Shown: positions 1 to 8,193 of the stretch, in pieces
How positions within the stretch are numbered: the first letter of the stretch is position 1
Layout of the letters: every line of letters begins with the position of its first letter
Assembly (NCBI RefSeq): GCF_036884255.1
Contig: NZ_CP145605.1
Span: 6,323,001 to 6,387,000, forward strand
From: Paenibacillus tundrae
Lineage (GTDB): Bacteria; Bacillota; Bacilli; Paenibacillales; Paenibacillaceae
DNA length: 64,000 bases
Direction: 5' to 3'
The notes under the pieces: model-generated
What the model saw: the letters and a program-made list of their open reading frames with translations, nothing else
Told to the model about the DNA's origin: nothing
Databases searched by the model: none
Position numbers and translations under genes: made by a program

Positions 1-2
1 TC

Positions 3-548
3 AGTCGCTTTCGCACTGCACCACTCGTCTGGCTGATTCTCATGTTCCCACTACAACTGGTGATTCAGCTCATTCTTGTCTTATTTGGTCAGCGACCTGA
101 CAGTGCCATTCGTACCTTCTTAGATACGAGCAGCTACAATTACTCCCGTCTCCCTATCCCACCAGCCGATATCATTCCGGGAGATGGACACTATCTGTGC
201 ACCGTTGCGGCTGGTGGACATGCCAAATGGGTTAAACCTGTGCGAGCTGGCATACGACACGGCCACGTTATTAAAGTGAATCGACAACTGATGATTGCAA
301 ATGCTTTTGAACACATACTCGAACAGTACACGCCTCGATTCCATCGCCTCGTTCGTGGGTTATATGATCGTTATGGCTATCCGGTGAGTAAACATATTCG
401 TTCCCGCTGGACAGCGGATCTTGTCTATCTACTCATGAAACCACTGGAATGGATCTTCTTACTGGTTCTATATACAACAGACAAACATCCAGAGAACCGA
501 ATTCATATTCAATACAGTGAAATGAGAGGCAAGTTTACGAAATTTTAG
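3..548 (+). CDS. Membrane-associated hypothetical protein, DUF6688-like (5' end missing)
   Basis: The reading frame is open from the left edge through the first visible Met (position 42) to the stop, so this is the C-terminal part of a longer gene. The visible 182 residues start with a hydrophobic stretch (PLVWLILMFPLQL). A conserved-looking core follows (AGGHAKWVKPVRAGIRHG, then VNRQLMIANAFEHIL), then RLVRGLYDRYGYPVSK and a second hydrophobic stretch ending in LEWIFLLVLY. This pattern resembles the Firmicutes DUF6688 family as I remember it, which has no known function. The family assignment is from memory; the coding call rests on codon use and length. Confidence 0.6.
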   Translation, partial: SRFRTAPLVWLILMFPLQLVIQLILVLFGQRPDSAIRTFLDTSSYNYSRLPIPPADIIPGDGHYLCTVAAGGHAKWVKPVRAGIRHGHVIKVNRQLMIANAFEHILEQYTPRFHRLVRGLYDRYGYPVSKHIRSRWTADLVYLLMKPLEWIFLLVLYTTDKHPENRIHIQYSEMRGKFTKF

Positions 549-687
549 ACTCTGCTTACACAAAATTGTACCGGTACAGTAGAGAGAAACGGCGGTGTTC
601 AGTAACCTGTGCCATACCTACAATAGATGAAGGAGCTATCATGAATTAAACATGTGATGGTTCCACATATGATTGGAGGTTACGCCA

Positions 688-1557
688 ATGTACACGTTAA
701 ATCCAACTGAAATTAAAGCCTACCTTAAACGGATAGGTATTGATGAGATAAAGCCGCCAACACTTGAATTTCTATCCGAACTACAAGCGGCGCATGTAGC
801 TTACCTGGCCTGGCAGACCGTTGATATTTTTGCAGGTCGCCCCGCCGGAATTCACCTTCGAGAATCTGTAGAGCTCATGTTGAACGGGCGTAGCGGATAC
901 TGTTTTCACTTGAATGGCGCGTTTAGTGTGCTGCTGCACTCACTTGGATATACTGTGCGATGGCATCGTGCAGGTGTTCAACCCCATGGGGAGCAACCAC
1001 GTGTTAACTCGTTTCATTTAGGACTATCTGTACTGCTACCAGGATCAGATAATCCAGATGAACAATGGATTGTAGATGTTGGGCTTGGTGGTATGCCATT
1101 TCAGCCGCTTCCGTTACGTTATGGCACCTATGGACAGGCACCTTTCACGTATAATCTACTTCCATCATCTGTTGCTGCTGAAGGCTGGAGACTGGAGTAT
1201 GAACCGAACGGCCCGAGCCTAGGTGTGGACTATGCTCCTGATCCGGTCAGCCAATTAGATGAATTCATTCCTAAGCATGAGTTCTACAGCCAGTCGATCC
1301 AGTCACCTTGGCATAACACATTTCTTCTTCGTCAAAGAGATGCTCAGCGTAGTCATGAACTACGTGGATGTATGCTACGAATCCATGATGCTGAGGGTAT
1401 TCGTAAGATGGAGATTAGAACCTTCAACGAGTGGATTAGCACACTCACTGACGTATTTCATGAACCATTGGTACGGTACAGTAAGATGGAACGCGAAGAG
1501 ATGTGGAAGCAGGTGCAGACCGCACACGAGGACTGGAAGAGAACACAAAAGAGCTGA
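688..1557 (+). CDS. Arylamine N-acetyltransferase
   Basis: Cytosolic enzyme that moves acetyl from acetyl-CoA to arylamines or hydrazines through a Cys-His-Asp triad. With the start at 688 the protein has 289 residues. The triad reads Cys72 (in RSGYCFHLNGAF), His110 (NSFHLGL) and Asp130 (IVDVGLGG), matching the family's canonical spacing and length. A TTG at 673 is in frame, but GGAGG at 675-679 lies 8 nt before the ATG at 688, which decides the start. It stands alone, about 175 bp before the phosphopantetheinyl transferase gene. The true substrate is unknown; xenobiotic detoxification is the usual inference. Confidence 0.9.
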   Translation: MYTLNPTEIKAYLKRIGIDEIKPPTLEFLSELQAAHVAYLAWQTVDIFAGRPAGIHLRESVELMLNGRSGYCFHLNGAFSVLLHSLGYTVRWHRAGVQPHGEQPRVNSFHLGLSVLLPGSDNPDEQWIVDVGLGGMPFQPLPLRYGTYGQAPFTYNLLPSSVAAEGWRLEYEPNGPSLGVDYAPDPVSQLDEFIPKHEFYSQSIQSPWHNTFLLRQRDAQRSHELRGCMLRIHDAEGIRKMEIRTFNEWISTLTDVFHEPLVRYSKMEREEMWKQVQTAHEDWKRTQKS

Positions 1558-1731
1558 GAATACTATGGCATACGGTGTTTAAGCAAGCGAGCTGTAAGAG
1601 ATATTGCACGTAAGCTGTCGTTTTGTTAGAGCTATGACTGCTGAATGTATGCTGCTGTACTATCGAGTCGCTCCATGTGCTAAACAGGATTGGTGCTGCT
1701 ACATGTCGAATCTATCGACAGGTGATAAATA

Positions 1732-2418
1732 ATGTTGAAATTACAAGTTATGCAAGTACCTTCAATATTGCTGGAAGACGAATGGGAACTGTTACTGTCT
1801 ATGGTTTCCGCTGAGCGACGTGCGGGTGCAGCCCGTTATGTACATCAGGCGGATGCTTATCGTTCTGTACTGGGTGAAGCATTGGCTCGGGTTACGTTAG
1901 CAGGTCAGATTGGTGAACAGGCGAAGGATATATTGTTTAGCCGAAATGCATACGGAAAGCCTTTCCTGAACGAACATGCAGATCACTCCTTCAACCTCTC
2001 CCATTCTGGAGGTTGGATTGTTATGATCTCGGGCGGACATGGTCTTGTGGGTGTCGATGTGGAGCAAACGAACCCGATTGACCTTCAGATTGCAGACCGT
2101 TTCTTCGCTCCGCAGGAGCATCGTTACCTGATCAGCCAACCGGCCGATATGCAGGTTGAAACCTTCTATCGACTATGGACGCTCAAGGAGAGCTACATTA
2201 AGGCCGTAGGCAAAGGGCTCTCCATACCGCTGGACTCCTTCGCCATTCTTCCTAATGATCAGGGAGATTGGCATTGTGAGCAGGATGAAGCCTATCATTT
2301 TCACAGCGAGCGACTGGATGATGGACATATGCTGGCAGCCTGTTCTGTAGGAACAGCATTGCCCACAGAGTACGATGTGGTCACTGTCCAGGATGTACTT
2401 CAAGCGATACGCAAATAA
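1732..2418 (+). CDS. 4'-phosphopantetheinyl transferase, Sfp type
   Basis: Transfers the phosphopantetheine arm of CoA to carrier proteins, typically of nonribosomal peptide and polyketide synthases. The 228-residue length is normal for Sfp-type enzymes. Family motifs are present in order: NLSHS at about 88-92, GVDVE at about 107-111 (Mg and CoA contacts) and WTLKESYIKAVGKG at about 149-162. The gene sits next to the siderophore block on the other strand. Catecholate siderophores need such an enzyme, so a link is plausible but only inferred. A strong hairpin overlaps its stop codon. It could equally serve synthases elsewhere in the genome. Confidence 0.9.
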   Translation: MLKLQVMQVPSILLEDEWELLLSMVSAERRAGAARYVHQADAYRSVLGEALARVTLAGQIGEQAKDILFSRNAYGKPFLNEHADHSFNLSHSGGWIVMISGGHGLVGVDVEQTNPIDLQIADRFFAPQEHRYLISQPADMQVETFYRLWTLKESYIKAVGKGLSIPLDSFAILPNDQGDWHCEQDEAYHFHSERLDDGHMLAACSVGTALPTEYDVVTVQDVLQAIRK

Positions 2419-2440
2419 GGGGCAATCGCCCCTTATTTTT
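2413..2440. terminator. Bidirectional terminator between PPTase and esterase genes
   Basis: An 11-bp perfect stem (AAATAAGGGGC, 2413-2423, with 2428-2438) has a 4-nt loop and is followed by T residues on the plus strand; the A-rich 5' arm gives T residues on the minus strand. It overlaps the PPTase stop and lies 20 bp past the esterase stop, so it can serve both convergent units. Confidence 0.85.
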
Positions 2441-2457
2441 GTGCTTTATTTTATACC

Positions 2458-3324
2458 TCAGATGGTCTCCGGGTGACATGCCATACGAAGCGAGCGGCTG
2501 ATCAGATAAGGCAACACCGATACGTGATTCTCTCCTTCAAACTCCGTAAATTGAATCGTCAAACCTGGATGATTCAGACTAGATAGACGCTCCGTAAGCC
2601 TTAAGGCTCTCCCGTTATTACCAGCAGGATGGATCTTTTCCTGCTCTCCTATGCCAATCCATACCTCGGTCTGAATCGGATCTGAATCCAAACGGGCAAT
2701 AAATGCCTCTTCCTCCGTCTGCATCAGCTTCTGATTCCAATGCAGCGACGGACTGCCAGCGATATAATAACGAAAAGCTTCTGGCTTCGTCAGCAGTGTA
2801 TGTAGAACGAACAACCCGCCCAGAGAATGGCCAAAGATCGCTTGTCTGCTCCGATTAATTCGATATTGTGCTTCAATTCTCGGTTTCAATTCATCTTCAA
2901 TAAACTGTAAAAAACGATCCGCTCCTCCCTGCGGCGGCAGAGGTGTACCATCTGGTTGATGTGTATACTCCGTTGTCGCCTCCGGGGTATAATCCGCATA
3001 ACGATGAGGCGAGAAAGTCGCCTCTGTTGGATAACCGATCCCTACCACAATAGCCGGGATGACTCCTGTCTTCTCTGGTCTACGTCCTTGTAGACGAACG
3101 GCTTCTACCATTGTACCGAATACAGCATTTGCATCCAGCACATAGATGACTGGATACCCTGACGCAGGGGCTGCCTCCGCTGGCTCATATACCATAATCT
3201 GATACGCATGACCTCCAGTGCTGGGATTCATAATCCATTGTTCGGCGCGTGGAATCTTCACCACACTTCGTGCATTTTCTTGTTCAGGTGCATCTAATGG
3301 GGGTTGCTTGGATTGAAATGTCAT
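2458..3324 (-). CDS. Alpha/beta hydrolase, siderophore-esterase (IroE/Fes) type
   Basis: 288-residue esterase of the putative-esterase (PF00756-like) family, which includes enzymes that cut trilactone siderophores to release iron. The nucleophile elbow is GHSLGG with Ser167, and a C-terminal His lies in FEGENHVSV. No signal peptide is visible, so it should act in the cytoplasm. The start has a good ribosome site (AAGGAGG). It lies 52 bp downstream of the Fe-siderophore binding lipoprotein on the same strand, and both follow a Fur-box-preceded regulator, so ferri-siderophore hydrolysis (for example ferri-bacillibactin) is the likely role. Substrate identity is inferred from context and a generic esterase cannot be excluded. 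Confidence 0.8.
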   Translation of the reverse strand: MTFQSKQPPLDAPEQENARSVVKIPRAEQWIMNPSTGGHAYQIMVYEPAEAAPASGYPVIYVLDANAVFGTMVEAVRLQGRRPEKTGVIPAIVVGIGYPTEATFSPHRYADYTPEATTEYTHQPDGTPLPPQGGADRFLQFIEDELKPRIEAQYRINRSRQAIFGHSLGGLFVLHTLLTKPEAFRYYIAGSPSLHWNQKLMQTEEEAFIARLDSDPIQTEVWIGIGEQEKIHPAGNNGRALRLTERLSSLNHPGLTIQFTEFEGENHVSVLPYLISRSLRMACHPETI

Positions 3325-3376
3325 GATCGTTAATCCTCCTTACTAGCACCTCTATGGGAGCCACTTCAACTCTCTA

Positions 3377-4432
3377 TTATTCCGTCAATGCCTTTAACGT
3401 ATCATTAATTACACGTCGATATGCGATCAATCCACCACCTAGCCAAGAGGCTGGTTCAACGGCGTACACATTTCCTGCTTTTACGGCAGGGATGCCTTTC
3501 CATACTGCGGTCTCCGTCATTTCTTTCATGCTACCAGGGCCTTGTTCTACCGTGAAAATAAAATCTGCATCGATCTCAGGCAATATCTCGGTCGATACCA
3601 TCGCGCTATTCTCCGTCTCCACCAATGCTGGCTTCCCTAAGCCAAGCTGCTCGTACACGACATAACCGCTGAAATAGTTACCTCCCATCAAGGTGATGCC
3701 ACGCGGGGCAAACCGGATGATTGCTGCCTTTTTGCCCTCGGTCACTTGAGCCAGTTTCGCCTTGGCTGATTCAACTTCTGCATGATAGTCTTCAATCGCC
3801 TGTTTGGCCTCAGCGGATTTACCCAGCAGATCGCCGATGACCTCCAAGGACTTCTCTACATCACCCGAAGCGTTGCTAAATACATAGGTTGGTGCGATCT
3901 TGGAGTAGCTCTCGTACACACCATTCTCAGCATAATTCGCTGTATGCAAAATAATAAAATCCGGGTTGAACGCCATTAATGCCTCAGGCGCAGGCAACCC
4001 GCTGGAGAAGTCGAGCGTTGGAACATCGCTTAACTGATCCTGCAAATACACATGCCCCTGCGTGCCGCTCGCCCATTGGGCAACAGGTTTAACTCCCAGC
4101 GTGAGCAGGGAATCTTCCAGATAGGGTGCGAAGACTCGCTCTGCATTAGTCGGGACAATGACATCATGACCTAACTCATCCTTTACTGTGCGTTCACCCA
4201 CTGTCTCCTGAGCCTGATCTTCCTCCACATCTGTGTTAGAAGATGCTGGCGCTGCTGCTTCCGTTGTCGGTTGCTCTTGCTGCGATTCCCCGGCTTGTCC
4301 TGTACTTGAATTGGAACTACAGGCAGATAATAGACCTGTGATGAGCAGTAGTAAAACGAAGATAGACACCCGTACATGACGTAATTTGCGAGCAACAAAT
4401 TGCTGTCCCTTGGATGGACTCTGTGGAAACAT
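3377..4432 (-). CDS. Fe(III)-siderophore ABC transporter substrate-binding lipoprotein
   Basis: Class III periplasmic-binding-type protein of the FhuD/FeuA kind, 351 residues. A basic N-terminus and hydrophobic segment end in the lipobox LLSAC (Cys38), so it is membrane-anchored outside the cell. A charged, low-complexity linker follows, then ERTVKDELGHDVIVPTNAER, the usual start of the TroA-like fold, and a second lobe ending in an Ala-Tyr-Arg-Arg helix. No permease or ATPase genes are adjacent, so the importer is encoded elsewhere or shared. A Fur-like site lies just upstream of its ribosome site. It probably forms one iron-starvation unit with the upstream regulator and downstream esterase. 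Confidence 0.88.
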   Translation of the reverse strand: MFPQSPSKGQQFVARKLRHVRVSIFVLLLLITGLLSACSSNSSTGQAGESQQEQPTTEAAAPASSNTDVEEDQAQETVGERTVKDELGHDVIVPTNAERVFAPYLEDSLLTLGVKPVAQWASGTQGHVYLQDQLSDVPTLDFSSGLPAPEALMAFNPDFIILHTANYAENGVYESYSKIAPTYVFSNASGDVEKSLEVIGDLLGKSAEAKQAIEDYHAEVESAKAKLAQVTEGKKAAIIRFAPRGITLMGGNYFSGYVVYEQLGLGKPALVETENSAMVSTEILPEIDADFIFTVEQGPGSMKEMTETAVWKGIPAVKAGNVYAVEPASWLGGGLIAYRRVINDTLKALTE

Positions 4433-4445
4433 GATATATCCCCCT

Positions 4446-4460
4446 TGATAGACATTCTCA
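4446..4460 (-). promoter_or_regulatory. Possible Fur box before the siderophore-binding lipoprotein gene
   Basis: On the minus strand TGAGAATGTCTATCA fits the 7-1-7 Fur consensus TGATAATNATTATCA with three mismatches. It lies 14-28 nt upstream of the start codon in the 49-bp gap after the regulator gene, where repressor binding could block a local promoter or elongation. Confidence 0.5.
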
Positions 4461-4481
4461 TTTAGATAGTAGGATTATATG

Positions 4482-5711
4482 TCATGTCACTCGTGAACCA
4501 CCATGGACAGTATCCAGATAACCATTTGGACAATATCCCGTAAACATAAGCAAGGCTTCGCTGAGCATACGCATCACACCTACAGCAGAGTAGTCGAACC
4601 ACGGATCACCTGCAATCAGGTGGATCTGATAAAGCTGCGCTGCCTTGAGCTGTCGCCATATAGGCGAGTGCTGTAAGCTGAGCCACGTTGCCCGTGATGC
4701 CGCTTCTGGACACACCATAACGATCATACGGTCTGGATTCATCGCAGCAATTTGCTCCATTGTTATAGGTACACTTGCGTTCACATCCAGCATGGTATCT
4801 AGTTGTAGCGCATGATGAAATATCTCTTGTATACCCGGATTGCTGTAGAGATAGAGGTATTGACCATACACACGAAGTACGAGTACCTTTTCCTGACCCA
4901 TTTCCTTCTCTACATGTTCCCGCGCTTCTTGCGCCCGTTGATGATATGCATCGATCCATTGCTCTGCCTGCTCTTCCCGTTCCAAAAAAGTAGCAATCGT
5001 ACGCAATTGCGTACGCCAATCCGATGGATGCCTAGGTACGACACAGCACGGAGCAATCTCGGCCAGCTTCGCCTCATCCTGCTCACTAATCTGATCATTG
5101 CCAATAATGGCGTCTGGGCGAATATGCACCAGTTTCTCCACATTTGCTTCCATTCGCCAGCTTGTATATGGATCTGTCAGTTTCAGATGAGATGGGATCT
5201 CTGTGCGATACACATTATAGTAATACGCTGTCCACTTTGGATCGATGGGCGCAGCAACAGGCATGATACCGAGCGCCAGAAGCTGCCCAATCATATTGGA
5301 GGAATATGTGGCGATGCGTTTCTTCGTATTTCTTGCATAATCCGATGGAGAAATGCCCACTTCTTTTTTAAATTTCCGGCTAAAATAATACTCGTCGCTA
5401 TACCCCACCTTCTGTGCGATGTCGCGTAACTTATCTCCAGACTCCTTCAGATATCGCTTGGCATGATTAATGCGAAGATCGGTTAAGTACTCCATTGCAC
5501 TCTGACCATAGGTTTTCTTGAATAAATCTACAAAGTATTTCGGACTGATGTTGGCTCTTGCGGCCAGATCAGCAATAGATAATGGTAAGTTATAATGTTG
5601 AGCCATATATGTCTTAACTTTAGCGATATCTGCCTTAGCGCTTCGGCTCGATACTGGCGCTGTATTAGCAAGCATTGGTTTGGCGGCATGTGTTCCCTTA
5701 TCGAATATCAT
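4482..5711 (-). CDS. AraC-type regulator fused to a siderophore-binding domain (Btr-like)
   Basis: 409 residues. Residues about 28-130 hold two AraC helix-turn-helix motifs (LSIADLAARANISPKYF and LRDIAQKVGYSDEYYFSRKF). Residues about 135-400 form a TroA-like binding domain related to Fe-siderophore binding proteins. The same order occurs in Bacillus subtilis Btr, which senses bacillibactin and activates its uptake genes. Unlike the longer Btr, this protein has no clear N-terminal sensor domain before the HTH. It lies directly upstream of the siderophore lipoprotein and esterase genes, which it probably activates when ferri-siderophore is bound, and it has its own Fur box. Confidence 0.85.
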   Translation of the reverse strand: MIFDKGTHAAKPMLANTAPVSSRSAKADIAKVKTYMAQHYNLPLSIADLAARANISPKYFVDLFKKTYGQSAMEYLTDLRINHAKRYLKESGDKLRDIAQKVGYSDEYYFSRKFKKEVGISPSDYARNTKKRIATYSSNMIGQLLALGIMPVAAPIDPKWTAYYYNVYRTEIPSHLKLTDPYTSWRMEANVEKLVHIRPDAIIGNDQISEQDEAKLAEIAPCCVVPRHPSDWRTQLRTIATFLEREEQAEQWIDAYHQRAQEAREHVEKEMGQEKVLVLRVYGQYLYLYSNPGIQEIFHHALQLDTMLDVNASVPITMEQIAAMNPDRMIVMVCPEAASRATWLSLQHSPIWRQLKAAQLYQIHLIAGDPWFDYSAVGVMRMLSEALLMFTGYCPNGYLDTVHGGSRVT

Positions 5712-5733
5712 GACATGACTCCTTTCAGATAAA

Positions 5734-5748
5734 TGAGAACCATTATCA
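5734..5748 (-). promoter_or_regulatory. Fur box before the AraC/siderophore regulator
   Basis: TGAGAACCATTATCA on the plus strand matches the 7-1-7 Fur consensus TGATAATNATTATCA with two mismatches. It lies 23 nt upstream of the regulator start codon, fitting iron repression of the regulator and probably of the whole unit. Confidence 0.75.
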
Positions 5749-5832
5749 TTTAAGGTATCATATTATTTTTCTCATGGTCAATCTATATCTGTAGAATTCG
5801 GATCGTTATCGTACTAATTAAGGAGTATAAAC

Positions 5833-5868
5833 AAAAAAGCTAACGTCGTGTTTAGACACGCGTTAGCT
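5833..5868 (-). terminator. Terminator of the Bax inhibitor-1 gene
   Basis: AGCTAACG pairs with CGTTAGCT and CGTGT with ACACG, with a one-base bulge and TTAG loop (5838-5868). On the minus strand it is followed by a T run (5833-5838). It lies about 60 bp after the stop of the Bax inhibitor-1 gene. Confidence 0.8.
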
Positions 5869-5927
5869 CTAATGCTGATTCCTACAGGCTTGGTCTTAGC
5901 AATCCACCTAATCTACCAATGCTGCCC

Positions 5928-6677
5928 CTAGTTTCTGCTCCGCAATTTGCTGAGAAGACGCAGAATCTCAATGTATAACCACACCAGCGTGACCATTAAA
6001 CCAAATGCTCCATACCACTCCATATATTTGGGTGCTCCCTGCTCTGCCCCATGCTCGATAAAGTCAAAATCAAGCACCAAATTCAGCGCCGCCACAATGA
6101 CGATCACCACTGAGATACCGATCCCAATCAGACTATTGTCATGCAAGTAAGGGACTGTAATTCCGAACAGACGCAGTACGAAGCTTAGAAGATACATAAT
6201 CATAATACCGCCGGTTGCAGCAACAACGCCCAGCTTGAAGTTCTCCGTTGCCTTAATCAATCTAGTTTTGTAGGCCACTAATAATGCGACAAAGACAGCC
6301 ATCGTCAACAGAGCAGCCTGCAACGTAATTCCGTTGTACAACGATTCATAGGCTGCGGAGAACGCGCCGAGGAACATACCTTCTGCGACGGCATAGATCG
6401 GTACCAGATATGGAGCAGCTACTGGTTTAAATGAAATAATTAGCGCTAGAATAAAACCGACGATCAGCCCACCATAAGCCAGTGGAAGCACTTCTTGTCC
6501 GTTAAAAAACATCATCCACGTAGCAAATGCACTACCTAGCAGGATGATCAACGTGATAAATGCCTTGTTAACTGTACCGTTAATCGTCATGAATTGCTGA
6601 TACCGATCATCTCCATACCCTCTGTTGCCTTCAAATGTACTTTCTTTCAGTGTCGGATTACCACTACGACCGATCAA
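5928..6677 (-). CDS. Bax inhibitor-1/YccA family membrane protein
   Basis: Polytopic inner-membrane protein with about seven hydrophobic segments, after a short polar N-terminus (IGRSGNPTLKESTF) typical of bacterial BI-1 (UPF0005) proteins. Some members conduct Ca2+ or protect the FtsH/YccA system; its role here is unknown. The frame is open up to an ATG at 6725. I prefer the TTG at 6677 because AGAGGTG lies 6 nt before it and the resulting start (MIGRSGNP) matches the family; this gives 250 residues. Monocistronic, with its own terminator. Confidence 0.85.
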   Translation of the reverse strand: MIGRSGNPTLKESTFEGNRGYGDDRYQQFMTINGTVNKAFITLIILLGSAFATWMMFFNGQEVLPLAYGGLIVGFILALIISFKPVAAPYLVPIYAVAEGMFLGAFSAAYESLYNGITLQAALLTMAVFVALLVAYKTRLIKATENFKLGVVAATGGIMIMYLLSFVLRLFGITVPYLHDNSLIGIGISVVIVIVAALNLVLDFDFIEHGAEQGAPKYMEWYGAFGLMVTLVWLYIEILRLLSKLRSRN

Positions 6678-7045
6678 ACCAATCACCTCTTCTATGTAAT
6701 GTTGTTGCTCAAAAACGTAATACACTCTAATTGTTTGTTTCCTATATGACTACTACTTGTGCTTCTGTTTCATCTACCTTGGAGTTGAATGCTGGTTGGT
6801 TGCTGCAATACTAATAATTTTGCATCAATGCGCATCTCTTAGGATACGGTATAGCTCCTGCAATCCACGAGAGTCAATAACATCTCGTTATTTCGATCTT
6901 AACTACAGCCTTGTTCAGGAGAAACTTAGATACGGATGTAACCGTAAGATCACACCCGTGTCCATAAATCACACCTGAGAAGGATAGCCCTCAACAGTGC
7001 GGTTTCACCCTACCTTACTTGTTCAGCCTACTCGTACTCGTAAAC
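6678..7045. other. Intergenic region without a supported gene
   Basis: About 370 bp between two minus-strand genes. A 73-codon frame on the plus strand (6757-6978) has no ribosome site and unconvincing composition. The right half should hold the end of the GIY-YIG transcript and the left half the promoter of the BI-1 gene. I see no strong hairpin or riboswitch core. Confidence 0.5.
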
Positions 7046-7402
7046 TTACTTGTATAACACTTTATCTACATTGTATTTCGCACGCATCGTGTTAATGATA
7101 TACGTCTCGTAGATTTCACGATCCATCGGATCTTCAACCAGACATACTTCAATCTTCGTCACTTCTTCACGGTGATTCTTGATTGGGGATACGGTGTCCT
7201 CAAAATGCTTCTTAATACGTGGTCTTAATTTTCTCGCTTTTCCGACAAATAACAACTCTTCATCAGCATTGAAGAACATATAAATGCCACCCTGTTCACG
7301 CGTGATGAGATGAAAATCCGTAAATCCGTAAATATGGCTAAGCTGCGGATTAGCCTGCTTCGTGATGGTGACATCTGGTGTTGGCACAGTAATTTGAATC
7401 AA
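7046..7402 (-). CDS. GIY-YIG domain protein (UvrC N-terminal-like nuclease domain)
   Basis: Small protein with one GIY-YIG module: GGIYMFF and LLFVGKARKLRPRIKKHF are the two signature strands and the Arg helix, and the metal-ligand Glu is probably in REIYETYIINT. It resembles the excinuclease UvrC nuclease domain standing alone, so a structure-specific DNA endonuclease role in repair is likely. A GTG at 7444 would add 14 residues. The TTG at 7402 is preferred because GAGGA precedes it by about 10 nt and the family start pattern MIQITVPTP follows, giving 118 residues. Confidence 0.75.
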   Translation of the reverse strand: MIQITVPTPDVTITKQANPQLSHIYGFTDFHLITREQGGIYMFFNADEELLFVGKARKLRPRIKKHFEDTVSPIKNHREEVTKIEVCLVEDPMDREIYETYIINTMRAKYNVDKVLYK

Positions 7403-7631
7403 TTGGCTCACTTCCTCATTATCTTTAGGCTTACATCCTATCACATATTGTAAAAGGAGACTATTTCATTCTGTTAGTTTGTTCCAAAATTCCACTTTTG
7501 ATTATGACGGATGCCTAATATAATTCAATGTGAAAGATGTCATTCAACCAGCCATTCTTATTGAACTTGCACTATTAGACGCACAATTCACGCTTTTTTC
7601 AACTATTACGACAAATATTTCAAAAAAAAGG

Positions 7632-8076
7632 TTAACTTCCCTGATTCAAAGTGGTACTATAGGGGTATGAGGAAGAAATTGGGCACTAAGACATACGTCT
7701 TTATATCTACTCACGTCTATTGTACCCTATGATTGGCACTCTTTTTCATACTGAATTCGTCATGTGGCCACATAAGAGTACAGTCGGTGTCACACTTAGC
7801 CAATAGCTTTTAGATTTATCATCTATTCGACCCTTGCAGCAAGCAAACGTAGCAAGAATTAGATTGACGAATGGTATAGCAATGGATTCATGTAGAAAGC
7901 CTGCAATGATAGTCGTACGAACTAAATAGACACACGTAGAAGGACAAGTAGCTTTTGATCCTAGAGAGATTAGTCATGCCATGCAATCTTAGAACGTTAT
8001 AGCAGCAGAACTATAGAAAAAACAGGATCTAGTTTTACCAAACAGCCCGGCAGAAGCCAGGGCTTTTTTATTTGTC
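7632..8076 (+). ncRNA. Candidate non-coding transcription unit (promoter, long helix, terminator)
   Basis: The interval between the GIY-YIG and MocR genes (7403-8193) has no credible reading frame but looks transcribed. A promoter-like pair TTAACT (7632-7637) and TACTAT (7655-7660) is spaced by 17 bp. Just downstream GTATGAGGAAGA (7665-7676) pairs over 12 positions, two of them G-U, with TCTTTTTCATAC (7740-7751). The domain between them includes the hairpin AAGAC-ATAC-GTCTT. At about 8045-8075 a terminator-like hairpin (AGCCC/GGGCT plus GGC/GCC) ends in a T-rich run. The RNA would be about 400 nt. I do not recognise tmRNA, RNase P or 6S RNA; it could also be the leader of the MocR gene. Confidence 0.4.
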
Positions 8077-8087
8077 TTCTGAATAAT

Positions 8088-8148
8088 AGTGCGTGTTCAA
8101 AATGGGAACCACCCGTGCCACGAAACAAAGGGACCGTGGTTCTTTCCG
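8088..8148. repeat. Half copy of the TGCGTGTTCAAAAA repeat followed by a hairpin
   Basis: AGTGCGTGTTCAAAA at 8088-8102 matches the left end of the full intergenic repeat at 21790-21970. It is followed by an inverted repeat, GAACCAC with GTGGTTC, ending near 8145. This lies 45-105 bp upstream of the MocR start, so the hairpin may also act in regulation of that gene. Confidence 0.45.
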
Positions 8149-8193
8149 GCGTATTTATAATATGGCAAGATAGCACATAGAGGGAGTGATGGG

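Noticed and set aside
6757..6978. 73-codon plus-strand frame
   Set aside because: No ribosome site, Cys/Ile-rich composition without a pattern, and no neighbour to support it.
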